Source of the DNA: Microbacterium nymphoidis
GTDB taxonomy: Bacteria; Actinomycetota; Actinomycetes; Actinomycetales; Microbacteriaceae
Assembly: GCF_021044885.1 (NCBI RefSeq)
Contig: NZ_JAJNOD010000001.1
Coordinates: 620,001-684,000 of the forward strand
Reading direction: 5' to 3'
DNA: 64,000 bases
Position numbers and translations under genes: made by a program. Shown here in pieces: positions 35,756 to 45,213 of this stretch. Within the stretch, counting starts at the first letter, position 1. Every line of letters begins with the position of its first letter. The notes beneath the pieces are model-generated. The model was not told the origin of the DNA. It ran no database searches and saw nothing but the letters and a program-made list of their open reading frames with translations.

Positions 35756-36163
35756 ATGACCGCCCCCATCCCCACCGTGTTGTTCGTCTGCGTCCACAAC
35801 GCGGGACGTTCGCAGATGGCCGCGGGCTACGTGCAGCATCTGGCGGCCGGCCGCGTCGACGTCCGCTCGGCAGGCTCCGAGCCGAAGGACAGCATCAACC
35901 CGGTCGCCGTGGTCGCCATGGCGGAAGTCGGCATCGACATCACGACCGGTGCCCCCAAACTGCTCACCGTCGACGCCGTGCAGCAGGCGGATGTCGTGAT
36001 CACCATGGGGTGCGGCGACGCCTGCCCCATCTTCCCTGGAAAGCGCTACGAGGACTGGGAACTGGATGATCCAGCCGGGCAGGGCATCGAGGCCGTCCGC
36101 GCGATCCGCGACGACATCCGCGCGCGCGTCGTCGCCCTCCTGAGCGAACTCACCAGCGCCTAG
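35756..36163 (+). CDS. arsC: arsenate reductase, low-molecular-weight phosphatase fold
   Basis: 135 residues. The P-loop FVCVHNAGRSQMA begins near residue 10 with the nucleophile cysteine, and MGCGDACP near residue 85 supplies the further cysteines used for thiol relay. This is the thioredoxin- or mycothiol-linked class of arsenate reductase, which converts As(V) to As(III). No arsenite exporter or ArsR regulator adjoins it. GAGAAT lies six bases before the ATG, a weak leaderless promoter. Confidence 0.85.
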   Translation: MTAPIPTVLFVCVHNAGRSQMAAGYVQHLAAGRVDVRSAGSEPKDSINPVAVVAMAEVGIDITTGAPKLLTVDAVQQADVVITMGCGDACPIFPGKRYEDWELDDPAGQGIEAVRAIRDDIRARVVALLSELTSA

Positions 36164-36304
36164 TGTCCTGCGCCCGACGTTCGTTTGCCGTTTCGACCTG
36201 AGCAAATCCGCACCATCTCGCGGATCTCAGCCGCGGCGTGCAGCAGCGAATGAGCGGATCGCGACACTGACTCCGCCGCTACCGCAGCACGGGATGCGGC
36301 GCTG

Positions 36305-37060
36305 TCAGCGGGCGAAGACGAGCTGCCAGGCGAAGCCGATGCGATTGAACGGCTCGCGCCCGCTCAGTTCGAGTTCGAGGGCGAGGAGGTCGTCGAAGTA
36401 AGACTCGTCGTGCTTCGGGAGGTCGTCGACCAGAAGGTCGTTCGCGATGCGGTTGCCGTAGTGCCCCACCTGCACGAGCCCGGCCGCGCGCGCTTCATCG
36501 CTGATGCGATCCGCCTCGACCTTCCGGACCTCCGTGTTGAAGGTGTGCACCGCGAGGGTATCGGCCTGAAGCTCGGCCATCGCGGCTGCCGGACCGTCGC
36601 TCACCACCGTTCGCAGCACGCGGCCCGCCGGATTCACGTCCATCACCGACAGGCGTCCGCCACGACGGACTCGTCGGGCCAACGCGGGGATGTCACCACC
36701 ATCGGCGGGCCGGTATCGCAGCACGAAGTGGCAGAGCACGAGGTCCCACTCCCCCTCCGGTAGGTCGTCCAGTCCGCCGCGGATGGTCGAAATGGTGGTG
36801 GCCTCCGCGCGAGCGCGCCGTTGCGCCTCGGCGAGCCAGGACTCGGACGGATCGACGATCGTCACGTCGTGTCCCGCGCGTGCGAGCGGCAGCGCGTCCA
36901 TTCCGTCGCCCCCACCAACGTCGAGGACTCGCAGGCCCGCGCCGAGCGTGCTCGCCTCCCGCCGGAGGATCTCGGCCACGACCGCGTAGCGGATCCGCGC
37001 CCACGGCGTGCGCGTGTACTGCTGCCACGCCTGCAGCTTCTCGCTGAACGGATCAGTCAT
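36305..37060 (-). CDS. class I SAM-dependent methyltransferase
   Basis: 251 residues. VLDVGGGDGMDALPLA is the SAM-binding motif I, VTIVDPSESWL motif II, and DLVLCHFVLRY motif IV. Family resemblance is to CmoM/SmtA-like tRNA or small-molecule methyltransferases; the substrate is uncertain. The ATG at 37060 lies inside the end of the preceding kinase gene (eight-base overlap), so it is the third gene of a tightly coupled operon. No gene or clear signal lies in the 141 bases between it and arsC. Confidence 0.85.
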   Translation of the reverse strand: MTDPFSEKLQAWQQYTRTPWARIRYAVVAEILRREASTLGAGLRVLDVGGGDGMDALPLARAGHDVTIVDPSESWLAEAQRRARAEATTISTIRGGLDDLPEGEWDLVLCHFVLRYRPADGGDIPALARRVRRGGRLSVMDVNPAGRVLRTVVSDGPAAAMAELQADTLAVHTFNTEVRKVEADRISDEARAAGLVQVGHYGNRIANDLLVDDLPKHDESYFDDLLALELELSGREPFNRIGFAWQLVFAR

Positions 37061-37589
37061 GATCTGCCCCGTCCTTCTTGCGCCCGCAACGGGCAGCAAG
37101 ATCGTGCAATAGGGCCTCCATCTCCGACACGAGCTCTCCCACGGGACGTCGCGCATCGAGCTCACGATCGGCGCGAGCACGCAGCAGCGGCTCGACCTCC
37201 GCGACATGCCGGCGGATGAGCGCCTGATCCTCGGCGGATCGCCCGTACGGATTGGTCGTCCGATGCGCCACTCGATGGATCAGGACTTCGACCGGAGCGC
37301 TGAGCAGCACGATCTGCTCGAATCGATCAGCGAAGCGGCCCTGATTCTCGACGGTTCCGGACACCACGAGAGCGCCGTCGGTGTCGAGGAGTCGGTCCAT
37401 GCGGGCTTCGTCCCACGTGCCGTCGGCGAGCGTCCACCCGTCGTAGTCCGTATCCACCGTGCGGTGTCCGCGAGCGGCCAACGCGGCGAGGAGAGTGCTC
37501 TTGCCGGTGCCGGACATGCCGGTGACCAGGATGCGGGCGCCGCGCGGCGCGTCGGCCGTGGGCCTCGGATCGTTCGCCACGCCCGTCAT
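37053..37589 (-). CDS. P-loop nucleoside-triphosphate kinase-like protein
   Basis: 178 residues. The N-terminal GMSGTGKSTLLAALA is a Walker A motif and VDTDYDGW a following acidic block; the remainder is all-helical with an LID-like Arg-rich region. It resembles small-molecule kinases such as shikimate or nucleotide kinases, but the substrate cannot be read. It overlaps both neighbours: four bases with the repeat-protein gene upstream and eight with the methyltransferase gene. Confidence 0.8.
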   Translation of the reverse strand: MTGVANDPRPTADAPRGARILVTGMSGTGKSTLLAALAARGHRTVDTDYDGWTLADGTWDEARMDRLLDTDGALVVSGTVENQGRFADRFEQIVLLSAPVEVLIHRVAHRTTNPYGRSAEDQALIRRHVAEVEPLLRARADRELDARRPVGELVSEMEALLHDLAARCGRKKDGADHD

Positions 37590-37942
37590 GGCAGGGGAAG
37601 CCCGGAATCGTCGAAGACGACGCCCTCCGACTCGAGGCGCTCGCGTGCAGCGTGATGGACGACGCCGCGCTTGCGGGGATCGGCTTCCAGCAGGCTCAGG
37701 AGCGTCTTGCGTGATGCACCCGGGTGCGCGGCCACCTCGATACGCACGCCCCAGAACCGATCCCGCGCGAAACGGGCAAGGACATCGTCATCCGCATCCG
37801 GATTCGCGGCGGCCACCGCTCGGATCGACTGATTGGGGTCGGTGAGGAGGACCTCGAATTCCTCTGCCGTGTGTGCGCCGCTGGCGAGCGCATGGCGCCG
37901 CTGTTCGTCCGCGATCTGCTCCGGTGTCTTCCGCTTACCCAT
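37586..37942 (-). CDS. LRV/HEAT-like repeat protein
   Basis: 118 residues of short helical repeats (SIRAVAAANPDADDDVL, GVRIEVAAHPGASRKTLL) in the style of the variant leucine-rich or HEAT-like repeats, which make curved protein-binding surfaces. GGAAGGAG upstream sets the ATG. It is the first gene of the repeat protein-kinase-methyltransferase operon. No function is known to me. Confidence 0.7.
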   Translation of the reverse strand: MGKRKTPEQIADEQRRHALASGAHTAEEFEVLLTDPNQSIRAVAAANPDADDDVLARFARDRFWGVRIEVAAHPGASRKTLLSLLEADPRKRGVVHHAARERLESEGVVFDDSGLPLP

Positions 37943-37973
37943 GCACGCTCCTTCCCGGCACCACGCTACGCGG

Positions 37974-38711
37974 TCACCGGGCGAGAGCGTGCAGTGCCCA
38001 CGTCACGCTCAGCATCAGGAGGGCAAGAAGCGGGAAGAGCCAATCCACGAGCAGAAGGAACGCGAGTCGATTGCGCTGCGTGCTCGGCCTGACCCCGCCG
38101 CTTCGAGGATCGGCGATCTCATCGGCGTCTGCGCTACGCACGGTGGCCAGGCTCCCGGCCACACTCAGAGCGACGAGGACCCCGGCCGCTACCAGCAGAA
38201 TCGGCAGCGCCGGCATCACCAACCACGCATCGGCAGCCGACGACGGCGCCAGGAGCGCGCCGACCGCGCCGGACGCCCCCGCCGCGAGCACGAGGAGGAC
38301 GGGAAGCCAGCGCTGGCGCATCACGGCGCGCGGGTAGAACGGGAAGGCGAACAACAGGGTCAGCAGCAGCGGGACACACAGCACCAGCAACTGCGGCAGT
38401 GACAGCAGGATCGGCTCCCCGGCGAACAGCGCGCTCGCGGCCAGCGAGAACACGATGAATGCGAAGAGTCCGACCACGGGCAGCAGCACGGTGCGCAGGG
38501 CCTGCTCGCGCGCGCCACCCACCGGCATGTCGAGCGATGCCGCGTAGGCCCGCGCCGGCCCGAACGCCTCTTCCGCCGACTGCCCGCTGTCCTCGACCAG
38601 TTCGCGAACGCTGGCGACCGCGTCACCGATCGCGCGCCCCGGCACGCGGCGCAGCCGCAGCTCGATGATGAACAGCTCGATCCAGGTCTCGTCGTTCTGA
38701 GTGGTGCTCAT
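37974..38711 (-). CDS. HAAS-type multi-pass membrane protein
   Basis: 245 residues. The first 55 residues are a soluble helical domain (WIELFIIELRLRRVPG, AEEAFGPARAYAAS) of the HAAS signalling type, followed by about six membrane helices. Proteins of this form are habitually paired with PadR regulators. Its start overlaps the PadR stop (ATGA), so both are made together. Confidence 0.75.
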   Translation of the reverse strand: MSTTQNDETWIELFIIELRLRRVPGRAIGDAVASVRELVEDSGQSAEEAFGPARAYAASLDMPVGGAREQALRTVLLPVVGLFAFIVFSLAASALFAGEPILLSLPQLLVLCVPLLLTLLFAFPFYPRAVMRQRWLPVLLVLAAGASGAVGALLAPSSAADAWLVMPALPILLVAAGVLVALSVAGSLATVRSADADEIADPRSGGVRPSTQRNRLAFLLLVDWLFPLLALLMLSVTWALHALAR

Positions 38712-39091
38712 GATTCTTCCCCCGTGTCAGCTCTCGGCTCGGTCATGTAGGCGGCGCTCACCGTGGCGAACTGCAGCCACATGGTTCGGACGCGGTTGAG
38801 CTCAGACCGGCCCTCCTCCGTCAGCGCGAAGAACTTCCTCCCTGGCCCCGCATCCCCCGGCCGCCATTCGGCTCGCACCAGCCCCGCCGCCTCGTAGCGG
38901 CTCAGCAGCGGATACAGCGTTCCGCCCTTCACCACCCCGAACCCGCTCGCCTCGAGCTGCGTGATGATCGCGTAGCCGTACGACGGTCCGCTCTCCAGGG
39001 CGCGCAGGGTGAACGCACCGAGCATGGCCCGGAGCCAGTCGCTCGGCCACGGCGCGGACCGAGCGGAGTCGGACGAGGAGGGTGCCACCAT
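38708..39091 (-). CDS. PadR-family transcriptional regulator
   Basis: 127 residues: a winged helix with GAFTLRALESGPSYGYAIIT, the GGTLYPLLSRYEAAGLV recognition and wing region, and GRKFFALTEEGRSEL, then a C-terminal dimer helix. PadR proteins repress their own operon and respond to a ligand or membrane partner. A 7-bp inverted repeat (TGACTAG...CTAGTCA) covers the start codon, which fits autorepression. Confidence 0.88.
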   Translation of the reverse strand: MVAPSSSDSARSAPWPSDWLRAMLGAFTLRALESGPSYGYAIITQLEASGFGVVKGGTLYPLLSRYEAAGLVRAEWRPGDAGPGRKFFALTEEGRSELNRVRTMWLQFATVSAAYMTEPRADTGEES

Positions 39092-39117
39092 GACTAGATT
39101 GTCTGTCTAACTAGTCA
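39091..39117 (-). promoter_or_regulatory. putative PadR operator overlapping the padR start
   Basis: TGACTAG (39091-39097) and CTAGTCA (39111-39117) are perfect inverted arms 13 bases apart, in an AT-rich setting. The left arm overlaps the PadR start codon. A bound PadR dimer would block both promoter and translation start. Confidence 0.6.
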
Positions 39118-39134
39118 AGATTGCAACCTACAGG

Positions 39135-40196
39135 TCAGTGCGACTCCCCGGGGCGGCTCAGCATCCCGGCGCGCGGCGCCGCCAACGATGCGCCGGCCAC
39201 ATGTCGACAGGCCACCAGGTTCTGTGCACTCGGGGCGACGCTTCCGCGCTCCAGCACATCGATCAACGCCGACACGCCCTGGCGTCCCAGCTCTTCGCCG
39301 GGAACGGCCCAGACATCCAGCCGCGGATCAATCATCGACGCGATCTCCACCGTGGAGTCGATGAGGCCGACGGAGACGTCCTCCGGAACATGTGCGCCGA
39401 GGGCGCGCAGACCGGCGACGAATCCGGCGGCGAGCAGCTCGTCGTGCACCAGCACAGCGGTCACGGCCCCATGCTGCGCCACCAGCCGGCCCGCGGCCGC
39501 GAACCCGGCGTCAGCCGTACGCGCAGCCCCGAATGCGGCGGTGCGCATGCCCAGCTCCTGCCCCGTCCGCTCGAACGCGGCCCGCACGCGCAGCGGCGGG
39601 GCGTAGCCGCCGTGATCATCCGGATCCGTCACGGTGTCCAGCAGCAGCACATCGCGGTGTCCCAGTGCGCTCAGCCGGGCGAGCGCGTCGGCGACGGTCG
39701 CGTCGAAGTCGATGTCGACGTAGGCGAGGCCCGACACGTCGTCCGTCCTCCCGACCAGTGCGAACGGCACACCGTTCGAGCGCAGGAAGTCGACACGCGG
39801 GTCCTGGGCCCACACCTCCATCACGACCAGGCCCTCGATGAGACCCGCACCCGTCAACTCGCCGAGCTCGGCATCCGACCCCACGGTCGGCGAGACCACG
39901 AGGGTGTAGCCCTGCGCCTGGGCCTGCGCGGCCGCGCTCGTGAAGAACTGGAATGCGGACCCCTGAACGGCACGCTCGCCCGTCGGGTAGAGGAGGCCGA
40001 TGACGCGGGTGCGCCGTGAGGCGAGCGCACGGGCTATCACGTTGCGGCGGTATCCGGCTTGCGCCATCGCGGCCTCCACGCGCTGACGAGTCTCTTCCGA
40101 GACCGGCTTCGAGCCATTGATCACGAACGAGACCGTCGCTACCGACACCCCGGCAAGGCGCGCGACGTCGCGCATGGTGACTGCGTTGTTTGCCAT
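39135..40196 (-). CDS. LacI-family transcriptional repressor
   Basis: 353 residues. Residues 5-55 are the helix-turn-helix (VTMRDVARLAGVSVATVSFV) and hinge helix (RNVIARALASRR), followed by a sugar-binding domain with two lobes. GGGGGAG precedes the ATG at 40196. It is divergent from the sugar transport operon, and two CG-centred near-palindromes of the LacI type lie in the spacer, so it most likely represses that operon until an inducing sugar appears. Confidence 0.92.
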   Translation of the reverse strand: MANNAVTMRDVARLAGVSVATVSFVINGSKPVSEETRQRVEAAMAQAGYRRNVIARALASRRTRVIGLLYPTGERAVQGSAFQFFTSAAAQAQAQGYTLVVSPTVGSDAELGELTGAGLIEGLVVMEVWAQDPRVDFLRSNGVPFALVGRTDDVSGLAYVDIDFDATVADALARLSALGHRDVLLLDTVTDPDDHGGYAPPLRVRAAFERTGQELGMRTAAFGAARTADAGFAAAGRLVAQHGAVTAVLVHDELLAAGFVAGLRALGAHVPEDVSVGLIDSTVEIASMIDPRLDVWAVPGEELGRQGVSALIDVLERGSVAPSAQNLVACRHVAGASLAAPRAGMLSRPGESH

Positions 40197-40266
40197 GATC
40201 TCCCCCGCCTCGAACCTGCGGCTGCGTGGACCGCTCCCCCATCATGCCCTACTAAACGGCATGATC

Positions 40267-40280
40267 GTAAACCGTTTAAC
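40267..40280. promoter_or_regulatory. upstream LacI-type operator
   Basis: GTAAACCGTTTAAC is nearly palindromic around the central CG step, the LacI-family pattern. It lies directly upstream of the -35 box. Confidence 0.75.
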
Positions 40281-40286
40281 TCAGGG

Positions 40287-40315
40287 TTGACAATAGCGGC
40301 CATCTTGGTCACACT
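40287..40315 (+). promoter_or_regulatory. promoter of the sugar transport operon
   Basis: A consensus -35 TTGACA (40287-40292), a 17-base spacer and -10 CACACT (40310-40315). It would start transcription near 40322, ten bases before the second operator. Confidence 0.75.
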
Positions 40316-40331
40316 CATTAGCAACGGGGCC

Positions 40332-40347
40332 GGTTAACCGGTTTACC
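40332..40347. promoter_or_regulatory. downstream LacI-type operator
   Basis: GGTTAACCGGTTTACC is a near-perfect palindrome just downstream of the predicted transcription start. With the upstream operator 65 bases away it allows bivalent repression. Confidence 0.75.
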
Positions 40348-40377
40348 GTCTTCCGAGTATTGGCAAAGGAGCCCGTG

Positions 40378-41592
40378 ATGAAGAAGTCCACAGCAATCGC
40401 ATCCGCCGCGATTCTCGCCCTTCCACTCGCCCTGGCGAGCTGCAGCGGGAGCACCCCGAGCAGCGGCGGGGATGCCGACACCATCACGGTGATGGACTAC
40501 TACAACAACGAGCCGGACAAGACCATGATCGGTGAGGCCATCGACGAGTGCGCTGCGACCATCGGGATCACCGTGAAGCGCACCACGGTGCCGGGCAAGG
40601 ACCTCATCCAGAAGGTCCTCCAGCAGGCGTCGAGCAAGACGCTGCCCGACGTCCTGATGCTGGACAACCCCGACGTCCAGCAGGTCGCCGCCACCGGCGG
40701 CCTCACCCCGTTCGGCCAGCTCGGACTCGATGGTTCCGGATCCGCCCAGGGCATGATCGATGCCGGCACCTACGAGGGCGAGCTGTACGGGCTGGCACCC
40801 ACGGCGAACACGCTCGGGCTCTTCTACAACAAGAAGCTCCTCGCCGAGAAGGGCATCACTCCGCCGGCCACCTGGGACGAACTGAAGTCCGCGGCGGCGG
40901 CACTCACCTCCGGCGACCAGTACGGCGTCGCCTTCTCCGCGATCGCGACCTACGAGGGCTCCTGGCAGTTCCTCCCGTTCATGTGGACCAACGGCGGCGA
41001 CGAGACCGATCTCACCTCGCCGGAGGTCGCCGAGGCACTCCAGCTCTGGGTCGACCTCGTGAAGTCCGGTTCCGCATCCGACGGGGTGATCAACTGGTCC
41101 CAGAGCGACGTGAAGGACCAGTTCCTCGCGGGCAAGGCGGCCATGATGATCAACGGCCCCTGGCAGATCCCCGCGCTCGACGCCGATGCCTCCATCGAGT
41201 GGGGAAGCGTTCAGGTCCCGGTCAACAAGGCGGGTCAGACCCCGGTTGCCCCGCTGGGTGGCGAACTGTGGACCATCCCGCAGACCGGTGACAAAGCGAA
41301 GCAGGCGAACGCGGCCCAGCTCGTCGAGTGCCTGACCTCGGACGACACCGAGATGAAGCTGGCTACCCAGCGCTTCACCGTGCCCGTGCGCACCAGCCTC
41401 GCCGGAGACTACGTCGCCGAGATGCCGTCGATGGAGGCGTTCGTCACGCAGGTCGAGAACGCCCGTTCGCGTACGGGCGAGCTGGGCGAGGAATGGCCGA
41501 AGGCCGCGACCCAGATCTACACCGCGATCCAGCTCGCGCTCACCGGGCAGGCGACGGCCGAGGACGCGTTCGCTCAGGCCGCGGCGGGTTGA
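40378..41592 (+). CDS. ABC transporter sugar-binding lipoprotein
   Basis: 404 residues. The signal peptide ends in ALASCS, a lipobox, so the mature protein is anchored by a diacylglycerol cysteine. The fold is the family 1 extracellular solute-binding type with DVLMLDNPDVQQVAA, GLAPTANTLGLFYNKKLLAE and AAMMINGPWQIP. AAAGGAG lies five bases before the ATG at 40378. Sugar specificity is not evident, but the partner ThuA-like and dehydrogenase genes suggest an oligosaccharide or glycoside oxidised at C3. Confidence 0.92.
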   Translation: MKKSTAIASAAILALPLALASCSGSTPSSGGDADTITVMDYYNNEPDKTMIGEAIDECAATIGITVKRTTVPGKDLIQKVLQQASSKTLPDVLMLDNPDVQQVAATGGLTPFGQLGLDGSGSAQGMIDAGTYEGELYGLAPTANTLGLFYNKKLLAEKGITPPATWDELKSAAAALTSGDQYGVAFSAIATYEGSWQFLPFMWTNGGDETDLTSPEVAEALQLWVDLVKSGSASDGVINWSQSDVKDQFLAGKAAMMINGPWQIPALDADASIEWGSVQVPVNKAGQTPVAPLGGELWTIPQTGDKAKQANAAQLVECLTSDDTEMKLATQRFTVPVRTSLAGDYVAEMPSMEAFVTQVENARSRTGELGEEWPKAATQIYTAIQLALTGQATAEDAFAQAAAG

Positions 41593-41596
41593 CCCG

Positions 41597-42532
41597 ATGA
41601 CCGCGGTCACTCTGCGCGCCCCGGCGCGCTCGGATGCACAGCGGCGACGCGGCGGGCTTCGAGGTGAGCGCCTGACTCAACTCCTGTTCATCGCGCCGGC
41701 TGTCCTCTTCCTCGTGCTGTTCTTCGGCTACCCGGTGGTCAAGAACGTCACGATGAGTTTCCAGGACTACACGCAGAAGACGTTCTTCACCGGCGAGGCA
41801 CCCTGGGTGGGGCTGGCCAACTACGCGACCGCCACGTCCAGCCAGCTGTTCGTGCCGGCGCTGTGGAACACCCTGCTGTTCACGGCGGGCTCGATCGCGG
41901 GACAGCTGATCATCGGGCTCGCGCTGGCGTCGTTCTTCACGAAGCGATTCCCGCTGTCAGGACTGTTGCGCTCGCTCCTGCTGCTTCCCTGGCTGCTCCC
42001 GCTGATCGTCTCCAGCGCGGTGTGGCGATCGATCCTGGACAAGGACAGCGGAGTGCTCAACCAGTTCCTCACGTCGCTCGGCCTTCAGGCGGTGCCCTGG
42101 CTCACCAGCACGCAATTCGCACTGATCGCGGTGATCATGGTGAACATCTGGATCGGCATCCCGTTCAACGTAACGATCCTCTATGGCGGGCTGCAGGACA
42201 TCCCCGGAGAGCTCTACGAGGCGGCAGCTCTCGATGGCGCGACGAAGTGGAAGGCGTTCTGGCACATCACACTGCCGAACCTTCGTCCCGTGCTCAGCGT
42301 CGTGCTGGTGCTCGGCGTGGTCTACACGATCAAGGTCCTGGACATCATCCTGGGCCTGACCAACGGCGGCCCCGCCAATGCGACTCAGACGATCGCCGTC
42401 CGCTCCTACCAGGAGACGTTCGTCAACTTCGACTTCGGGCTGGGTGCGGCGTTCAGCAACATCCTGATCGTCATCTCTCTCGTGTTCGCCATCATCTACC
42501 TCCGGGCATCTCGGCGCCCGGTGGACGAATGA
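41597..42532 (+). CDS. ABC sugar permease, first subunit
   Basis: 311 residues with six membrane helices. The MalF-type EAA loop is seen as YEAAALDGATKWKAFWHITLPNLRP near residue 215. It starts four bases after the binding-protein stop and has no ribosome binding site of its own, so translation is coupled. Confidence 0.92.
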   Translation: MTAVTLRAPARSDAQRRRGGLRGERLTQLLFIAPAVLFLVLFFGYPVVKNVTMSFQDYTQKTFFTGEAPWVGLANYATATSSQLFVPALWNTLLFTAGSIAGQLIIGLALASFFTKRFPLSGLLRSLLLLPWLLPLIVSSAVWRSILDKDSGVLNQFLTSLGLQAVPWLTSTQFALIAVIMVNIWIGIPFNVTILYGGLQDIPGELYEAAALDGATKWKAFWHITLPNLRPVLSVVLVLGVVYTIKVLDIILGLTNGGPANATQTIAVRSYQETFVNFDFGLGAAFSNILIVISLVFAIIYLRASRRPVDE

Positions 42533-42542
42533 GGAGGTCGTG

Positions 42543-43415
42543 ATGTCCGTCATGTCTTCAGCGACCTCGCGGGTGGTGCTACCGAAGGCGCACCACCGGA
42601 GGGCGCCGCGATCCGCGCGCACGTGGGTCTACACCGCCGTCGGCATCGTGATCCTCGCGGTGATGCTGTTCCCGGTCTACTGGATGATCAACATGTCGTT
42701 CCAGCCGTCGGGCAACACCCTCAACAGCGAGTTCTTCCCGACGCAGCCGAGCCTGGACGGCTATGCCATCGCCATCCGGGATCAGGGCGTGAATCTGCTG
42801 ACGAGCCTGGTGATCTCACTCGGAGTGGTCGTGGTGAGCCTGGCGATCGCCGCACCGGCGGCCTATGCGCTGGCACAGTTCCGCGGTCGATGGGTGGACG
42901 GCGTGCTGCTGGCGATCCTGATCTCACAGATGATCCCGCACATCGTGATCGCGAACGCGCTCTATACCGCGTACAACGATCTCGACATGCTCAACTCGAT
43001 CGCCGGGCTGATCCTGGCCGACTCCACCACGGCGATCCCCTTCGCGATCCTCATTCTGCGTACGGCGATGGCTGCGGTTCCCGTCTCGATCGTCGAGGCC
43101 GCCCGGGTGGATGGCGCCGGCCTCTGGCGGGCGTTCGCGGCGATCGCGCTCCCCGTCGCGCGCAACGGCGTGATCACCGCGGCCCTCTTCTCGTTCCTGT
43201 TCTCGTGGAGCGACTTCTTGTTCGCCCTCACGCTGACCACCACCGAGGAGGTGCGTCCGGTCACACTGGGCATCTACACCTACCTCGGCACCCAGGTGGC
43301 GAACTGGGGTGCGGTGATGGCGACCGCCGTGCTGTCCTCCATCCCCGCCATCCTCCTCCTCGTCCTCGCCCAGAAGTTCGTCGCCGCCGGTGCCGCCGGC
43401 GGTGCCGTGAAGTGA
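42543..43415 (+). CDS. ABC sugar permease, second subunit
   Basis: 290 residues with six membrane helices. The EAA loop reads [27 protein letters not shown] at 42533-42537 lies five bases before the ATG at 42543; an adjacent GTG at 42540 is too close to it. No ATP-binding subunit is encoded in the operon, so an ATPase shared with other sugar transporters, as with MsiK in Streptomyces, must serve it. Confidence 0.92.
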   Translation: MSVMSSATSRVVLPKAHHRRAPRSARTWVYTAVGIVILAVMLFPVYWMINMSFQPSGNTLNSEFFPTQPSLDGYAIAIRDQGVNLLTSLVISLGVVVVSLAIAAPAAYALAQFRGRWVDGVLLAILISQMIPHIVIANALYTAYNDLDMLNSIAGLILADSTTAIPFAILILRTAMAAVPVSIVEAARVDGAGLWRAFAAIALPVARNGVITAALFSFLFSWSDFLFALTLTTTEEVRPVTLGIYTYLGTQVANWGAVMATAVLSSIPAILLLVLAQKFVAAGAAGGAVK

Positions 43416-43431
43416 AAGAGAAAGACCCGAC

Positions 43432-44211
43432 ATGACTGACAACATCCGACCCATCCGCGTCCTCGTCTGGGGCGAGAACCGCCACGAACAGCTGGAACCC
43501 GACGTCGCAGAGCGCTATCCCGACGGCATGCACGGTGCGGTCGCCGCCGGCATCCGCGAAAACCTCGGGGACGGCGCGACCGTGACCACCGTCACCTTGG
43601 ACGATCCGGAACACGGCCTCAGGGAGGACGTGCTCGCCGCCACGGACGTACTGGTGTGGTGGGGCCACGCCGCACACGCGGAAGTGGCCGACGAGGTGGT
43701 CGATCGCGTCCATCGACACGTGCTGGAGGGCATGGGGCTGGTGGTGCTGCACTCGGGACACTGGTCGAAGATCTTCCAGAAACTCATGGGCACCACATGC
43801 ACCCTGCGCTGGCGTTCCAAGCACGACCGGGAGATCGTCTGGACAGTGGACCCGACCCATCCCATCGCCCAGGGCGTGCCGCACCCGTTCATCATCCCGG
43901 AGCAGGAGATGTACGGCGAGTTCTTCGACGTGCCGGCACCCGACGAACTGGTGTTCCTGTCCACGTTCTCCGGGGGCGAGGTGTTCCGCAGCGGAATGAC
44001 CTACCGGCGCGGGTACGGGAAGATCTTCTACTTCTCCCCCGGCGACCAGGACTACCCGGTGTACTTCCATGAGCACGTGCGCCGCGTGATCGCCAACGGC
44101 GTGCAATGGGCACAGACGCTGCGCCCCGAGCGCGAGATCCCGGTGCTGCTGCGGTACGAGACCGAGGACTTCTGGAACGGACAGGGCTACCGCGGAGCGA
44201 TGGCGCGATGA
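43432..44211 (+). CDS. ThuA-like trehalose-utilisation protein
   Basis: 259 residues. The glutaminase-like ThuA fold is seen in [37 protein letters not shown] and the [19 protein letters not shown] end. In rhizobia ThuA and ThuB act together in oxidation of trehalose-type sugars to 3-keto forms. Here it lies between the permeases and a ThuB-type dehydrogenase. The stop overlaps the next start (four bases), so the pair is made together. Confidence 0.88.
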   Translation: MTDNIRPIRVLVWGENRHEQLEPDVAERYPDGMHGAVAAGIRENLGDGATVTTVTLDDPEHGLREDVLAATDVLVWWGHAAHAEVADEVVDRVHRHVLEGMGLVVLHSGHWSKIFQKLMGTTCTLRWRSKHDREIVWTVDPTHPIAQGVPHPFIIPEQEMYGEFFDVPAPDELVFLSTFSGGEVFRSGMTYRRGYGKIFYFSPGDQDYPVYFHEHVRRVIANGVQWAQTLRPEREIPVLLRYETEDFWNGQGYRGAMAR

Positions 44212-45206
44212 CCCCCCGCCCTCTCCGCCTGGTTCAGGTCGGGGCCGGCGCGATGGGACGCGCGTGGCTGCGGACCATCACCGAGAGCCCCGACGTCGAG
44301 CTGGTGGCACTCGTCGATCTGAACGCTTCTGCCGCCACCCAGGCCGCCGCAGATCATGGCATCAGCGGCATCGTCATCACGGACTCTCTGGAGGACGCCA
44401 TCCGGCGCACCGCACCCGAGGCCGTCGTGGACGTGACGGTTCCCGTGGCGCACTCCGAGGTCAACATCACGGCAATGCGTGCGGGACTGCCCGTGCTGTG
44501 CGAGAAGCCGATCGCCCCCACGGTGGCGGACGCGCGGCAACAGGCGCGCGTGGCGAGAGAGACCGGCCGGCTCCTGATGACGAGCCAGTCGCGGCGGTAC
44601 TACCGGGCGTTGGCCCGCTTCCGCGAGCAGATCCGCGCCCTCGGCCCGGTGGGTGCCGTGTCCACGCGCTTCTTCAAGGCCCCGCACTTCGGTGGGTTTC
44701 GTGAGGAGATGCGCCACGTCCTCCTCGTCGACATGGCCATCCATGCTTTCGATGCCGTCCGCTACCTGACCGGACGTGACCCGGTCGCCGTGGTCTGCCG
44801 CGAGTCGAACCCGCCCTGGAGCTGGTTCGCGCACGGCGCCAACGCCGTCGCGGTGTTCGAGTTCGCCGACGGCAGCACGTACACGTACGACGGCAGCTGG
44901 TGCGCCCCCGGCGACGAGACGAGCTGGAACGGCGACTGGTTCGTGAGCGGCGAGCACGGCACGGCTCGCTGGGACGGTGCGGGCGACCCAGTGCTGACCG
45001 GCCCGCCCGAACCCGCGCATGTCGCAGGCAGCGAGCGGGAGGAGATCGCGGGCGCACTGGAGGACTTCGTCGATGCCGTGCGCACCGGACGGACGCCGGA
45101 CACCGAGGTGCACGCGAACATCGTCAGCCTCGCAATGGTGGAGGCCGCCGTGCTCTCCGCTGAAGAGGGACGGCGGGTGCTTCTCGCCGAGGTGCTGGAG
45201 CGATGA
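44208..45206 (+). CDS. Gfo/Idh/MocA-family oxidoreductase
   Basis: 332 residues. The Rossmann motif [11 protein letters not shown] begins near residue 10, CEKPIAPT carries the conserved EKP lysine near 97, and [14 protein letters not shown] is the active-site helix with the catalytic histidine. The family oxidises sugars or inositols with NAD(P). In this operon it is placed as the ThuB partner of the ThuA-like protein. The ATG overlaps the thuA-like stop. Confidence 0.9.
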   Translation: MTPRPLRLVQVGAGAMGRAWLRTITESPDVELVALVDLNASAATQAAADHGISGIVITDSLEDAIRRTAPEAVVDVTVPVAHSEVNITAMRAGLPVLCEKPIAPTVADARQQARVARETGRLLMTSQSRRYYRALARFREQIRALGPVGAVSTRFFKAPHFGGFREEMRHVLLVDMAIHAFDAVRYLTGRDPVAVVCRESNPPWSWFAHGANAVAVFEFADGSTYTYDGSWCAPGDETSWNGDWFVSGEHGTARWDGAGDPVLTGPPEPAHVAGSEREEIAGALEDFVDAVRTGRTPDTEVHANIVSLAMVEAAVLSAEEGRRVLLAEVLER

Positions 45207-45213
45207 GCCGCGC

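Noticed and set aside
31559..39120. Genomic island or prophage
   Set aside because: The region is rich in unknown and accessory genes, but I saw no integrase, tRNA-linked attachment site, phage gene or transposase.
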